A stretch of 33,334 bases of DNA from Phycisphaerae bacterium (GCA_016782885.1 JADHXQ010000055.1:1-33334), one strand, 5' to 3'. Positions 6,303 to 15,426 are shown, counted from the first letter of the stretch. Translations and numbers: made by a program. The notes: a model not told the origin generated them from the sequence alone.

Positions 6303-8462
6303 ATGAAACTCAGCATTCAGTTGATGGTATTCCTCTCGCTTGTGATGGCGCCGGGCGTCGCGCCGGCGGCGACTTTGGACGAACCGGTCGCCACCGGCGG
6401 CGAAGCGGGCGGGATACCGCGCGGCGCTAAAAATCTGTTCCTCAAAGCCGCATGCACCGCCGACAAGGTCTGGTCCGATCGGAAACCGGAACTGGCGGTT
6501 AACGGTAATCGAGCGGCGGGCGATCACTGGGCCGGTCCGCCGATACCGGCAAAACATACCGTCGACCTGAAGAGGCCCGCGAAGTTCAACACGATCCGCA
6601 TGATCACGTACTTCGACGGAAAGCGAAGCTACCAGTACCACGTGGAGGTCTCGACCGACGGGAAGACATGGAAGCAGGTCGTCGACCAGCGCAAGAACAA
6701 GGCGGCCGCCAAATCTTCCGGGCGCACGTTCAAGTTCGACCCGGTCACCGCACGATACATCCGCACCACATTCACGAATAACTCCAAGAATAATGAATCC
6801 GGCGGGCACATCGTGGAAATCGAAGGGTACATGATCGATCCGAGCGCAAAGCCCCAGCCCGCGACAAACGCCAAACCGCTGTCCGGGGCGACCGGCTCGG
6901 TCGACAAGCGGTACGATCGCGACGCGAAACCGCAACTGCCCGACTCGAAGGAATGGTCCTCCGTCGCGTGGCGCGGCGAGCGCGTACACGGCCAGTTTGT
7001 GATATGGACCGGCGCCGACCTGAAAGCTGTGACGCTTACGCCGACAGCACTTAAGGGACCGGGGGGCAAGACAATTCCCGCCGCCAGCGTCACACCGTTT
7101 TTCGTGCGATACACGATGGGCGGCGGGCAACTGCTCGGCGACATACTCGAACCGGCCAGGCCGATCGGCCTGCCGGGCAATTCGACGCGTCCGATCTGGG
7201 TCAGCGTCAACGTCCCCCCCGACGCCGCGCCGGGCGTTTACGGAGGCACGCTCGGGGTCAAGGACACCGCCGGTCATTCGGTGGCCTTCAAGCTGACCGT
7301 CGACGTGCTGAACAACGTTTTGCCCGCCCCGAAGCACTGGTCGTTTCACCTGGATTTGTGGCAGCATCCCTGGGCCGTCGCCCGCATTCACGGATACAAA
7401 CCCTGGTCGCCGCAGCACTGGTCCAAACTCAGGGAAGTGCTCGCGCTGGCCGCCAACGCCGGTCAGAAATGCCTTACCGCCACCATAGTCGACCGTCCCT
7501 GGGGAAGGCAGACGCAGGATGCTTTCGGTTCGATGATCGCCCCGACCCGCAACTCCGACGGTTCGTGGACATACGATTACACGCTGTTTGACAAGTATGT
7601 CGCATTCGGTCTCAAGTGCGGTATCGACAGGCAGATCAACTGCTACTCGATGGTGCCATGGGGCAACAACCTGTACTACCAGGACGCCGCGTCGGGCAAG
7701 TACGTCAAGATCACCGCAAAGCCCGGATCGAAGGAATACAGCGATTACTGGTCGCCCCTGCTGAAGGATTTCGCAAAGCATCTCAAGTCCAAAGGGTGGT
7801 TCGACAAGACCACTATCGCCATGGACGAGCGCCATCTGGCAGACATGAAGAACATGATCGCCCTGGTCGACAAGGTCGCGCCGGGAATGAAGATCACGCT
7901 GGCTGCCAACAAGAACCTCGAATCCATCATCGACCGCATCCAGGACTACTCCTTTGCGATACGGTTCAAGTCGAACAGCGAGTTGAACCTCAAACGCGCC
8001 GCGCAAGGGCGCCAGACGACGTTTTACATCTGCTGCTCCCCGCGGCGCCCGAACACGTTCCCGTTCAGCCCCCCCGCCGAGAGCACGTGGCTTGGCTGGA
8101 ACGCCGCGGCGCATCGATACACCGGGCTCCTGCGGTGGGCGTTTTGCAGCTACAATATCGACCCGCTGAAGACCACCGACTATCCGCGCCGCAGGTGGCC
8201 TACGGGCGACTGCTTCCTGATCTACCCGGGTCCGCGGAGTTCGATTCGGTTCGAGCGCCTGCGCGAGGGCATCCAGGATTACGAGAAGATCCGCCTGCTG
8301 CGCGAGGCCCTGACCAAACAGGGCGCCGCGGGCGCCGAGGGCCTGTCGAAGCTTGAAGCCATCCTCAAAACGATCACCAACCGCGACCACACCAACGTGG
8401 TAATAAAAGCCAAAAAAGCCCTCGAAGCCCTGTCGCGGGAAACGAAAATGCCCGCCGGCTGA
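6303..8462 (+). CDS. GH123/DUF4091-type glycoside hydrolase with F5/8C domain
   Basis: A 719-residue exported protein. A signal peptide (to about residue 22) is followed by a discoidin/F5-8 type C carbohydrate-binding module (about 40-180). Next come a beta-rich region (about 200-335) and a TIM-barrel-like part resembling GH123/DUF4091. GH123 enzymes are beta-N-acetylgalactosaminidases that use an Asp-Glu pair; the matching pair here is probably D508-E509 (AMDER). The end segment RLREGIQDYEKIRLL is a DUF4091 hallmark. GAGG at 6292-6295 sets the start. It is third in the operon with DUF6807 and Gfo/Idh/MocA. Its TGA directly abuts the stop of the convergent sulfatase. GalNAc specificity is inferred and could be wrong, since DUF4091 proteins are diverse. 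Confidence 0.87.
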   Translation: MKLSIQLMVFLSLVMAPGVAPAATLDEPVATGGEAGGIPRGAKNLFLKAACTADKVWSDRKPELAVNGNRAAGDHWAGPPIPAKHTVDLKRPAKFNTIRMITYFDGKRSYQYHVEVSTDGKTWKQVVDQRKNKAAAKSSGRTFKFDPVTARYIRTTFTNNSKNNESGGHIVEIEGYMIDPSAKPQPATNAKPLSGATGSVDKRYDRDAKPQLPDSKEWSSVAWRGERVHGQFVIWTGADLKAVTLTPTALKGPGGKTIPAASVTPFFVRYTMGGGQLLGDILEPARPIGLPGNSTRPIWVSVNVPPDAAPGVYGGTLGVKDTAGHSVAFKLTVDVLNNVLPAPKHWSFHLDLWQHPWAVARIHGYKPWSPQHWSKLREVLALAANAGQKCLTATIVDRPWGRQTQDAFGSMIAPTRNSDGSWTYDYTLFDKYVAFGLKCGIDRQINCYSMVPWGNNLYYQDAASGKYVKITAKPGSKEYSDYWSPLLKDFAKHLKSKGWFDKTTIAMDERHLADMKNMIALVDKVAPGMKITLAANKNLESIIDRIQDYSFAIRFKSNSELNLKRAAQGRQTTFYICCSPRRPNTFPFSPPAESTWLGWNAAAHRYTGLLRWAFCSYNIDPLKTTDYPRRRWPTGDCFLIYPGPRSSIRFERLREGIQDYEKIRLLREALTKQGAAGAEGLSKLEAILKTITNRDHTNVVIKAKKALEALSRETKMPAG

Positions 8463-9971
8463 TTACTGGATCGACGCGTCGGGCAGTTCTTTTTTGATGC
8501 CTTCGTCGAGGGGCATTTTGTCCGGTAGCGCGCCGGTCTGCGACATCAGGCGCTGCAGTTCCTTTCGAAGGCGTTGGACCCTCTCGGCGTGCGCGGGGTC
8601 GTCGATGAGGTTGTGCAATTCGCCCGGATCGTTTTTCAGGTCGTACAGCTCGGATTTGTGGCGGTCGGGCTTGCCGTCGCCGTGGGGATAATGGACGTAC
8701 TTCCAGCGGTCGGTCCTGACGCCCCGGACGTTGGGCGTATAGGGGAACTGCTTCTCGTAATTGTATTCGTAATACCACGACTTTCGCCATTTATCGCTCT
8801 TGCCTGCCAGCAGCGGCGCCCAACTCCGCCCGTGGATATTCTTCAGCGGCGCCGCGCCGCAGATTTCCAGCACGCTCGGGGCCAGGTCGATATTGAGCAC
8901 CATCTGCGGAATCCTGGTGCCGCCCTTGATCAGCCCCGGATACCTCACCAGCATAGGCACGCGGATCGACTCCTCGTGCATCGTGCGCTTGTCGGTCATA
9001 CCGTGCTCGCCGAGGAACATCCCATTATCGCCGGCGAAGATCAGCACGGTGTTGTCCAACTCGCCGATTTCCTTCAACGCCGCATACACGCGAGCGACGC
9101 TGTCGTCGATGCTCTTGATGGTGGCGGTATACGAACGCACGAAGCGGGCGAATTCCTTAACGCTCTCGGGGCGAGTGTCGGGAAACTTCTTGCGGAAACC
9201 GTATATCGGCCCGTATATCCCATGCCACGTGTCGATCCGCTGGTGGACCCACTTGGGCTTGCCCTTCAACGCAAAGGCCGACTTGGGATACTTGACCTCG
9301 ATCTCGTCGAAGATTTTAGCGTATTTGGGCTCGGGCGTGAACGGCGTGTGGGCGGCCTTGTGCCCGAGGATCATCACGAACGGCTTGGTGCGGTCCCGCT
9401 TGAGCCAATCGACCGCCATATCGGTAACGCGAGTGGTGTAGTAGCCCTTCCTGACCTCGCGCCGGGCGTTCACGTTGAACGTATTGTCGAAGTACTTGCC
9501 CTGTCCCTGGTGGCTGACCCAGTAGTCGAATCCGGGGCGTGCGCTGTCGTCTTTCTCGCCCATGTGCCACTTGCCGATATACGCCGTCTCGTAGCCTTCC
9601 TGCTGCAGGCGCATCGGGAAGCTGGTCATGCGACTTGGGTAGTCGGTGAAGTTGTTGACCACACCGTGGGTGTGTGCGTAGAGGCCCGAGAGGAACGATG
9701 CGCGGCTTGGCGAGCAGAGCGACGTGGTGACGAACATGTTCTCGAACATCGCCCCCTCAACCGCGATACGGTCGAGGTTGGGCGTTTTGAGAAACGGATG
9801 CCCCGCGCAGCTCATCATGTCCCATCGCTGGTCGTCGGTGAGTATGAACACAACGTTAGGGCGCTTGCGCCCGTCGCCCGCCGCCCGCGGGGCGATACCG
9901 CCTGTGCGACATCCGACGGTTGCGGTTGCGGCTGAGAGCCCGACTGTCCTGAGGAATTCGCGTCGTTTCAT
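8463..9971 (-). CDS. S1-family sulfatase, Tat-type signal
   Basis: A 502-residue sulfatase. The start is the ATG at 9971 giving MKRREFLRTVG, a twin-arginine-type signal; the frame is open further upstream but without such a signal. A possible lipobox ends at Cys21 (TVGC). Key residues are the metal-binding DD (46-47 in TDDQ) and the sulfatase signature C86-S-P-S-R90, where Cys86 would be converted to formylglycine. IGKWHMG also matches the family. The C-terminus (GVRTDRWKYV, then ELYDLKNDPGELHNL) matches the common GlcNAc/GalNAc- and iduronate-sulfatase branches. Convergent with the GH123 gene, it would remove sulfate so that hydrolases can proceed. No maturase is in the window. Confidence 0.93.
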   Translation of the reverse strand: MKRREFLRTVGLSAATATVGCRTGGIAPRAAGDGRKRPNVVFILTDDQRWDMMSCAGHPFLKTPNLDRIAVEGAMFENMFVTTSLCSPSRASFLSGLYAHTHGVVNNFTDYPSRMTSFPMRLQQEGYETAYIGKWHMGEKDDSARPGFDYWVSHQGQGKYFDNTFNVNARREVRKGYYTTRVTDMAVDWLKRDRTKPFVMILGHKAAHTPFTPEPKYAKIFDEIEVKYPKSAFALKGKPKWVHQRIDTWHGIYGPIYGFRKKFPDTRPESVKEFARFVRSYTATIKSIDDSVARVYAALKEIGELDNTVLIFAGDNGMFLGEHGMTDKRTMHEESIRVPMLVRYPGLIKGGTRIPQMVLNIDLAPSVLEICGAAPLKNIHGRSWAPLLAGKSDKWRKSWYYEYNYEKQFPYTPNVRGVRTDRWKYVHYPHGDGKPDRHKSELYDLKNDPGELHNLIDDPAHAERVQRLRKELQRLMSQTGALPDKMPLDEGIKKELPDASIQ

Positions 9972-10125
9972 GTTTGCCCTTTCGTTACCTGCGTGTGCGT
10001 TTCGAGTATCCGTTGCGGACACCCTGCATTTAACGCTCATACATGCCCGAGGTCCAATCATTTTCCGCGATATAATGTCGCAACGCTTGACAAGCGGCGC
10101 CGCGAGGGTGTATTGAGGTAAAACC

Positions 10126-10605
10126 ATGTCTCAGAATATTGTTGTACGTCTCGCCGGCGCAAGCGACGGGGATGTTATTGTCGCGTTTAATCGTGCGATG
10201 GCCCTCGAGACCGAGGGCAAGGTGCTCGCCGAGGAGATATCTTCACGCGGTGTTGCGGGCCTCTTTGCGAATCCGAGCCTGGGTTTCTACGTTGTCGCCG
10301 AGAACGGAGGCGAGGTTATCGGGTCGCTGATGATCACGACCGAATGGAGCGACTGGCGGGCGGGCAGCTTCTGGTGGGTTCAAAGCGTTTACGTTCGCCC
10401 GGAGGCCCGGCGTCAGGGAGTCTATCGCAGCCTGTACAGGTTCGTCGGGGATATGGCGGACAAAGACCCCGACGTCTGCGGGTTCAGGCTCTACGTTGAA
10501 CGGGAAAACTCGACCGCCCGGCAAGCGTACAAAGCCCTGGGCATGGAAGAAACCAACTACGTGATGTTCGAAGAACTCAAGGACGGGATAGACTACTACC
10601 GCTGA
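10126..10605 (+). CDS. GNAT-family N-acetyltransferase
   Basis: A 159-residue single-domain GNAT acetyltransferase. The acetyl-CoA binding motif A is VQSVYVRPEARRQGVYRSLY (about residues 84-103), with the R/QxxG turn read as RRQGVY. A second motif is seen at ENSTARQAYKALGM. The last position of the loop is Tyr rather than the usual Gly or Ala, a conservative oddity. The substrate is unknown; GNAT proteins acetylate amines on small molecules or proteins. TTGAGG at 10113-10118 supports the start. The gene diverges from the sulfatase and has a TATAAT at 10072-10077 without a clear -35 box. Confidence 0.9.
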   Translation: MSQNIVVRLAGASDGDVIVAFNRAMALETEGKVLAEEISSRGVAGLFANPSLGFYVVAENGGEVIGSLMITTEWSDWRAGSFWWVQSVYVRPEARRQGVYRSLYRFVGDMADKDPDVCGFRLYVERENSTARQAYKALGMEETNYVMFEELKDGIDYYR

Positions 10606-10637
10606 CACCCGCAGACACCGGACTCCGGGCGCACAAT

Positions 10638-10820
10638 TTATTTTGCATGCGGGTGAGGGTACTGGGATGCCAGCCAGGCCAGCGCGAACGCCGAGCCGCT
10701 GATGGCCACACCTATTCCCGCAATCGTCCAGTGAGCTGTCCTGAAGCACAGGACGGCGACGATCGCTGAGAAAAGACCCACATAACAAAGAAGCTTCTGA
10801 TTACTCACATGCCGCAACAT
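10638..10820 (-). CDS. possible small two-helix membrane protein
   Basis: A 60-residue frame starting at an ATG that follows GGGAG at eight bases' distance. The sequence is almost entirely two hydrophobic helices (CYVGLFSAIVAVLCF and IAGIGVAISGSAFALAW) with a short His-rich tail. A second in-frame ATG at 10835 is also possible. A TATAAT (minus strand, 10917-10912) lies about 90 bp upstream. The helices are convincing as protein, but no homologue is recognised, so this is a tentative gene. It fills part of a 476-bp gap between the GNAT gene and the next plus-strand gene; nothing else is seen in that gap. Confidence 0.45.
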   Translation of the reverse strand: MLRHVSNQKLLCYVGLFSAIVAVLCFRTAHWTIAGIGVAISGSAFALAWLASQYPHPHAK

Positions 10821-11081
10821 TGTCCAGACTCCCATATACCTCGAAGTGACGTCGACAGCGTAAATGTGCCCCGTGGTCCGGCGCCGATCCCACGGGCACA
10901 TAATCATATCAATTATAGGCGCGAATTCCACTACCAAACCACAATATTTATGCGTATCGGCCCATAACGCCCCGCAATCCAGTATTCCGGCGGGTTTTAT
11001 TTCCCCTCTGGGACGCCCCGGGTGGAAAAGACGGCGAAAATCGCTGCTGCACTGCGGGCGGTTGTCTGGTAGCATACCGCT

Positions 11082-13331
11082 ATGAATTCTACGCTCGACT
11101 CAGCAAAACCCAAACAATGGGCTGTGACGATACTCCTGGGGTCGCTGTTCCTCAGCGGTATATCCAGTATTATCAACCAGGTGGTCTGGCAGCGGTCGGT
11201 GGGGATATACCTCGCCGGGGCTGAGACCATCAGTTCAATGATCGTCGTGCTGGTGTTCATGCTGGGCCTGGGCCTGGGCGCCCACGCGATGGGGCGCTGG
11301 GCCGGAAAGCCTGGCAACCCTCTGCGAACGTTGGGGGTCGTTCAACTGACATTGGCACTGGCAAACGCGGGGGTATGCTACCTGCTGACACTGGACATCA
11401 GCGAATCGATATTCGCATTCCAGCGAATGGCCGTTTCGATCGGTATACCTTTGCGGGCGCTTTACGCGATCGTATCGGCCGGTCTGCTGCTGGTCCCGTG
11501 CTTCCTGATGGGCCTGACGATACCGCTGGCTTCGGAGGGCTGCCAGAGGCAGTTGAACTACGAGGAGAAACGCCTCCTGAGCGTCCTGTTCTTCCTGAAC
11601 ACGCTCGGGGCGGTTCTCGGGGCGCTGCTCAGCGGATTTGTGATCATGCCCATTATCGGTCAGAAGTCCGGTCTGGTAATCGCGATCCTGCTGAACTCGC
11701 TGGCCGGAGTGCTGGCGATATCCCTGGGCAGGCACCGTGCCGTCCGCACCGCGCCGAGCGAAGAGGTCCCGGGCAAACCGCGGGGCCCGCGCCCCACCTG
11801 GCGCCCTCATCCGGATCTGGTGCTCGGGTTTGCATTGGGGTTTGCTTCGCTGGGATTCGAGATGTACCTGTTTCGGATCGCGGCGCTGTCGTTTGCTTCG
11901 CGCCCGTACGTGTTCTCAACCGTGCTGACGGCGTATCTGCTGCTCTGGTCGCTGGGTGTCTATCTGGCGAAGGGACGCAAAGACCGCATACCGCTTTATC
12001 TGGTGCTGACGGCCGTTTCCATGGCGCTCGTACCGGCGTTACGGGCGATGTTCTGTCCGGCGACGGCGAATCCGAAGCTGGGCCCCGAAGCAATGAAAGT
12101 AATGATCCCCTGCCTCATCCCGTGCTTCGGTTTCGGTATCCTGTTTACGCAGGTTGCCACCCGTTTCGTGAAGTCCTGGGGACGGGACGTCGGGAAGTAC
12201 TTCGGATACAACACGTTCGGAAGCTGCCTGGGTATCCTCACCGTTACCCTCGTCGGATTCGAGTTCAATCCGGACTACAGCGTATTCGTCATCGCCGCGG
12301 GCATGGGCATGATGATGCTCTACCTCCGCCGCGGATGGGGGGCTCGCGATGCATGGAGCAACCACCGCCCGCTGATCGCTCCGGCGCTGGTCGCGTTAGT
12401 GGTCGTACTGGCAGGACAGTTGGGCTTGAGGGTCGCGGGGGTATCGCTGGCGCCACAGCCCTCGGACGTGACCGCTTCGTACTACGGTAAGGACGGCGTG
12501 ATCGAAGTCAATAACAAGCTCGACATGCGATGGGACGGGTTGTGGCATTCCTTCCTGGTGCAGGACGGAAACCAGGTGGGCAGTTGCAACTGGAAGTTGG
12601 CGATGGTCCCGCTTCTGTGCCACCGGGGCGAAAGAGCCCCCGATGTATGTGTGGTCGGACTGGGTACGGGTATAACGTCCGCCACGCTCGCCAAATCGAA
12701 ACTCGTCGACCGCGTCGACTCTTACGAGATCAACGAGGTGCTCAAGCGAATATTTCGGGACTATCCCGCCGGGACAATGAACGTCGCGACGAATCCGAAA
12801 ATCCACATAATGTGGCAGGACGGGCGAGCGGGCCTGGCGTTGAACGCCGACAAGAAATACGACCTGATCACCCAGCAACCGCTTTATCTCGTGCAGAGCG
12901 GAAGCAGTTGTCTGCTGTCGAAGGAATACATGGAACTCATCAAATCCCGCCTCAAACCCGGAGGCGTATTCTGCATCTACAGCAATTCCATGGGCTACGT
13001 CGAACAGGCCGAACTCGTGCGCGCCACGGCCGCGGCCGCATTTAAACACTGCGAAAGCTTCGGCGGAGGATATCTGCTTGTAGTCTCCGACTCGCCGATA
13101 GTCTATACCGAGGAGTCCATTGAAGCCAAACTCGAAAGCGAAGGCGACGGGCCGCTCGCAACCGAATGCAGGTCCGCGCGGATGGGTGTGGACAATCTTG
13201 TGAAGTACCACGATTCGCCCCGCATGAATTGGAAATGCCCGTACATCATCACCGACGACCACCCGCTCGTCGAATACCCCCACATCGTCAAATACCTCGT
13301 AGACCGCGCCCGAGCCCGCAAGAACAATTAA
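11082..13331 (+). CDS. membrane-bound spermidine-synthase-like protein
   Basis: A 749-residue protein. The first 440 residues or so hold about a dozen hydrophobic helices starting with a spermine/spermidine-synthase-type N-terminus (GISSIINQVVWQR). The soluble C-terminal part has a Rossmann methyltransferase-like fold with GLGTG at 526-530, an acidic residue in YEINEV, and DGRAGL. This matches the fused membrane/spermidine synthase-like family. The usual polyamine-site GGGDG is replaced by GLGTG, and the region after the fourth strand reads YDLITQQP, not the usual acidic pattern. Aminopropyl transfer is therefore doubtful, and the real substrate is unknown. The Shine-Dalgarno sequence is weak. 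It converges on the coiled-coil protein gene. Confidence 0.85.
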   Translation: MNSTLDSAKPKQWAVTILLGSLFLSGISSIINQVVWQRSVGIYLAGAETISSMIVVLVFMLGLGLGAHAMGRWAGKPGNPLRTLGVVQLTLALANAGVCYLLTLDISESIFAFQRMAVSIGIPLRALYAIVSAGLLLVPCFLMGLTIPLASEGCQRQLNYEEKRLLSVLFFLNTLGAVLGALLSGFVIMPIIGQKSGLVIAILLNSLAGVLAISLGRHRAVRTAPSEEVPGKPRGPRPTWRPHPDLVLGFALGFASLGFEMYLFRIAALSFASRPYVFSTVLTAYLLLWSLGVYLAKGRKDRIPLYLVLTAVSMALVPALRAMFCPATANPKLGPEAMKVMIPCLIPCFGFGILFTQVATRFVKSWGRDVGKYFGYNTFGSCLGILTVTLVGFEFNPDYSVFVIAAGMGMMMLYLRRGWGARDAWSNHRPLIAPALVALVVVLAGQLGLRVAGVSLAPQPSDVTASYYGKDGVIEVNNKLDMRWDGLWHSFLVQDGNQVGSCNWKLAMVPLLCHRGERAPDVCVVGLGTGITSATLAKSKLVDRVDSYEINEVLKRIFRDYPAGTMNVATNPKIHIMWQDGRAGLALNADKKYDLITQQPLYLVQSGSSCLLSKEYMELIKSRLKPGGVFCIYSNSMGYVEQAELVRATAAAAFKHCESFGGGYLLVVSDSPIVYTEESIEAKLESEGDGPLATECRSARMGVDNLVKYHDSPRMNWKCPYIITDDHPLVEYPHIVKYLVDRARARKNN

Positions 13332-13337
13332 ACAGGC

Positions 13338-13378
13338 GACTGTCCCTAATTGTTTGCGATAATTAATTAGGGACAGTC
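13338..13378. repeat. REP-like inverted repeat between convergent genes
   Basis: A perfect 14-bp inverted repeat, GACTGTCCCTAATT (13338-13351) and its complement (13365-13378), with a 13-nt loop. It lies between two convergent stop codons and could end transcription from both sides. The sequence resembles mobile REP/REPIN-type palindromes, but no related copy is seen elsewhere in the window. Confidence 0.65.
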
Positions 13379-13392
13379 ACCTATTGTTTACC

Positions 13393-14706
13393 CTACGGTT
13401 TGGGCGCCCCGCCGGGAAAAGTCTCGAGCAGTGCTTTGGCGGCGGCGGCGGTTTTGGTCTTGGGGTACTTCTCGACAATCTCCAGGATGAGTTCTCTTGC
13501 CAGGTCGAATCTCTTGTTGCTGGCGTAGAGTTTCACCATTCTGAGTTTCTTGGCGGCGGCTTCGGGGCTCGCGTCGATGATTTTCGTGCTCGGCAGGGTG
13601 GTTGTAGGCTTGATTTTGTGCGGCAGGTTGACCGTCTCGGCGGTGAAGACACCGTCGACGGCCGGCGGGTCCCATCGCAATTGTCTGAGGATGGCGGGTT
13701 TGATACCCTTCAGTGTTGTCCGGTACGTTGCGATGTCTTTGCGGAGCTTGATGCCCTGGTTGGTGGCGATGCGGATCTTGGGAACGATCGGCGCGCCTTC
13801 CTTCCTGAGAGCATTCCTCTTGTTGTTTGATGTATCGATATCCCGCTGTATTCGCGTGTGCTCCTCGAGGACGGCGCGGCGGCTGTAGTAGTAATTGCCA
13901 TTTTCGTCTCTGGCGTAAAGGCGGTTGCGATTCCTCCGGAGTTCCCTGTCGAGTTCGTCAAGCCTCTTGTTCTGCTGGATGATCTGGGAGTTGATCCGCT
14001 TGATATCGGCCCGCATGGTGAGTTCTTCGGTACGGGCCTTGTTGTATGCGGTTTCAGCCTTTGTGAGCTTGGCCTCTAGCTCCGCCCGCTGAGACTTGCA
14101 ACTGACATAAATCGAATTGATCCTGTTGTAAGCGTCCTTGTAGACCTGGGATTTCTGGAACTTGTCCTTGAGCTTGTCCATGATCCGCTTTTCGCGATCG
14201 CCAAGTTTCGGAGGGGACGGGGCGTTATCGAACCATGCGGCCAGTTGCCCGGCATTGTTGAGAATCGAAGCGTCGTCGGAGTTGAACTCCAGAGCCCGGG
14301 CGGTGGCGGTCAGGGCGTCGAGGTACTTATTGGACCGTCCCATCATGTATCCGATCATCGCCCATGCCAAACCGGCGTCGGAGTCCTGGGCCGCCAGTAT
14401 CCTCGCGGACATGTAAGCCGCCCTGGGCCTGCCAAACCGCAGCATACGTCGCATGTATGCGCTGTTGAGCTGCGGATCCATCCGGTTCAGCCCGCACGCC
14501 TTGGTGTAGGCGCGCAGCACGACCGACGGATCTTCGGAGGTCTTGATTACCTGGATGTAACCGGCAAGCGCCTTTGCCGCCGACACCTTCGCCGGTGCGG
14601 TGGTCGGCTCGGCCGCGCCGCAGGCGCGCACCGGCGCCAAGGTCGACATACCCCCCGCAAAAATCATCGCCAGGCAAATCGAACTGACGCGTCCTGACCG
14701 ATTCAT
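13393..14706 (-). CDS. secreted TPR-like and coiled-coil protein
   Basis: A 437-residue exported protein. The ATG at 14706 is chosen because GGGAG lies six bases upstream; an ATG six bases earlier touches that site directly. A signal peptide (to about residue 30) precedes a helical repeat region (about 45-160) resembling TPRs (AYMSARILAAQ, DALTATARALEFN, SILNNAGQLAAWF). A long charged coiled coil follows (about 185-325, rich in Lys, Arg, Glu and Asn). A final TPR-like helix pair closes the protein (SNKRFDLARELILEIVEKYPK). Family and function are unknown; a scaffold or adaptor role outside the cytoplasm is inferred. A TATAAT sits at 14755-14750 on this strand. Confidence 0.85.
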   Translation of the reverse strand: MNRSGRVSSICLAMIFAGGMSTLAPVRACGAAEPTTAPAKVSAAKALAGYIQVIKTSEDPSVVLRAYTKACGLNRMDPQLNSAYMRRMLRFGRPRAAYMSARILAAQDSDAGLAWAMIGYMMGRSNKYLDALTATARALEFNSDDASILNNAGQLAAWFDNAPSPPKLGDREKRIMDKLKDKFQKSQVYKDAYNRINSIYVSCKSQRAELEAKLTKAETAYNKARTEELTMRADIKRINSQIIQQNKRLDELDRELRRNRNRLYARDENGNYYYSRRAVLEEHTRIQRDIDTSNNKRNALRKEGAPIVPKIRIATNQGIKLRKDIATYRTTLKGIKPAILRQLRWDPPAVDGVFTAETVNLPHKIKPTTTLPSTKIIDASPEAAAKKLRMVKLYASNKRFDLARELILEIVEKYPKTKTAAAAKALLETFPGGAPKP

Positions 14707-14787
14707 ATACATCTCCCGAATCTCAGGCGGGTAAAATCTCTTCCTGAATATTATAACGCATAAACGCCTGAAAGGTTACCGCTTTTC

Positions 14788-14816
14788 TTGACCGGCGGGC
14801 GCGGCGCGGCTAGGAT
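14788..14816 (+). promoter_or_regulatory. promoter placing transcription start at the ATG
   Basis: TTGACC at 14788-14793 and TAGGAT at 14811-14816 have an ideal 17-bp spacer. The expected start falls six to seven bases later, at or next to the ATG at 14823, which would give a leaderless mRNA. The AGGAT could alternatively be a Shine-Dalgarno site, in which case the promoter lies elsewhere. Confidence 0.4.
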
Positions 14817-14822
14817 TGCAGT

Positions 14823-15398
14823 ATGATCCTCGTACTCGACAACTACGACAGCTTCACATACAACCTGGTCCAACGCATCGGAGAACTGGACAGCGGTTGG
14901 GAATTGCAGGTCATCCGCAACGACGTGATGACCGCCGAGCAGGCCGCCGAACAGTATAACCCCACGCACCTGATCATATCGCCCGGACCATGCACGCCAA
15001 ACGAAGCCGGCGAGTCCATGAACTTCGTCAAACACTTCCACGGAAAAATACCGATACTCGGCGTCTGCCTCGGACACCAGAGTATCGCGCAGGTTTTCGG
15101 GGCGAGAATCATCCGGGCCGAAAGGTTGATGCACGGTAAGACCAGCGAAATCACCCATGACGGACAAGGCGTATATGCGGACCTGCCCGACCCGTTCACG
15201 GCCACCAGGTATCACAGCCTGATCGTGGATCCGAGCAACCTCGACGATGACTTCATCGAAACCGCATGGAGCGTCGACCGCCGCGAACTGATGGGCATTC
15301 GGTCGCAGACCTGCCCGACACACGGTGTGCAGTTCCACCCCGAGAGTTTCCTGACCGAGATCGGACACAAACTCCTCGAAAACTTCCTGAAAATCTGA
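14823..15398 (+). CDS. trpG/pabA: anthranilate/aminodeoxychorismate synthase glutaminase subunit
   Basis: A 191-residue class I glutamine amidotransferase. It opens with the typical MILVLDNYDSFTYNLVQ. The oxyanion region is ISPGPCTP, the nucleophile is Cys82 (GVCLGHQ), and the His172/Glu174 pair lies in GVQFHPES, so the catalytic triad is complete. It releases ammonia from glutamine for chorismate amination in tryptophan or folate synthesis. Length is normal. No trpE or pabB partner is adjacent, so the synthase subunit must be encoded elsewhere and TrpG cannot be told from PabA. It converges with the transketolase gene over a 28-bp gap holding a weak hairpin (ACCCG 15411-15415, CGGGT 15423-15427). 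Confidence 0.94.
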   Translation: MILVLDNYDSFTYNLVQRIGELDSGWELQVIRNDVMTAEQAAEQYNPTHLIISPGPCTPNEAGESMNFVKHFHGKIPILGVCLGHQSIAQVFGARIIRAERLMHGKTSEITHDGQGVYADLPDPFTATRYHSLIVDPSNLDDDFIETAWSVDRRELMGIRSQTCPTHGVQFHPESFLTEIGHKLLENFLKI

Positions 15399-15426
15399 TC
15401 GACCGCCTCTACCCGGTTTTCTCGGG

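Noticed and set aside
6252-8390. 712-codon minus-strand open frame
   Set aside because: Antisense to the GH123/DUF4091 gene, which has a signal peptide, recognisable domains and operon context. The frame is Arg/Gly/Val-rich, as expected for a high-GC shadow.
8574-9935. 453-codon plus-strand open frame
   Set aside because: Antisense to the sulfatase, which has intact catalytic motifs; no protein family features here.
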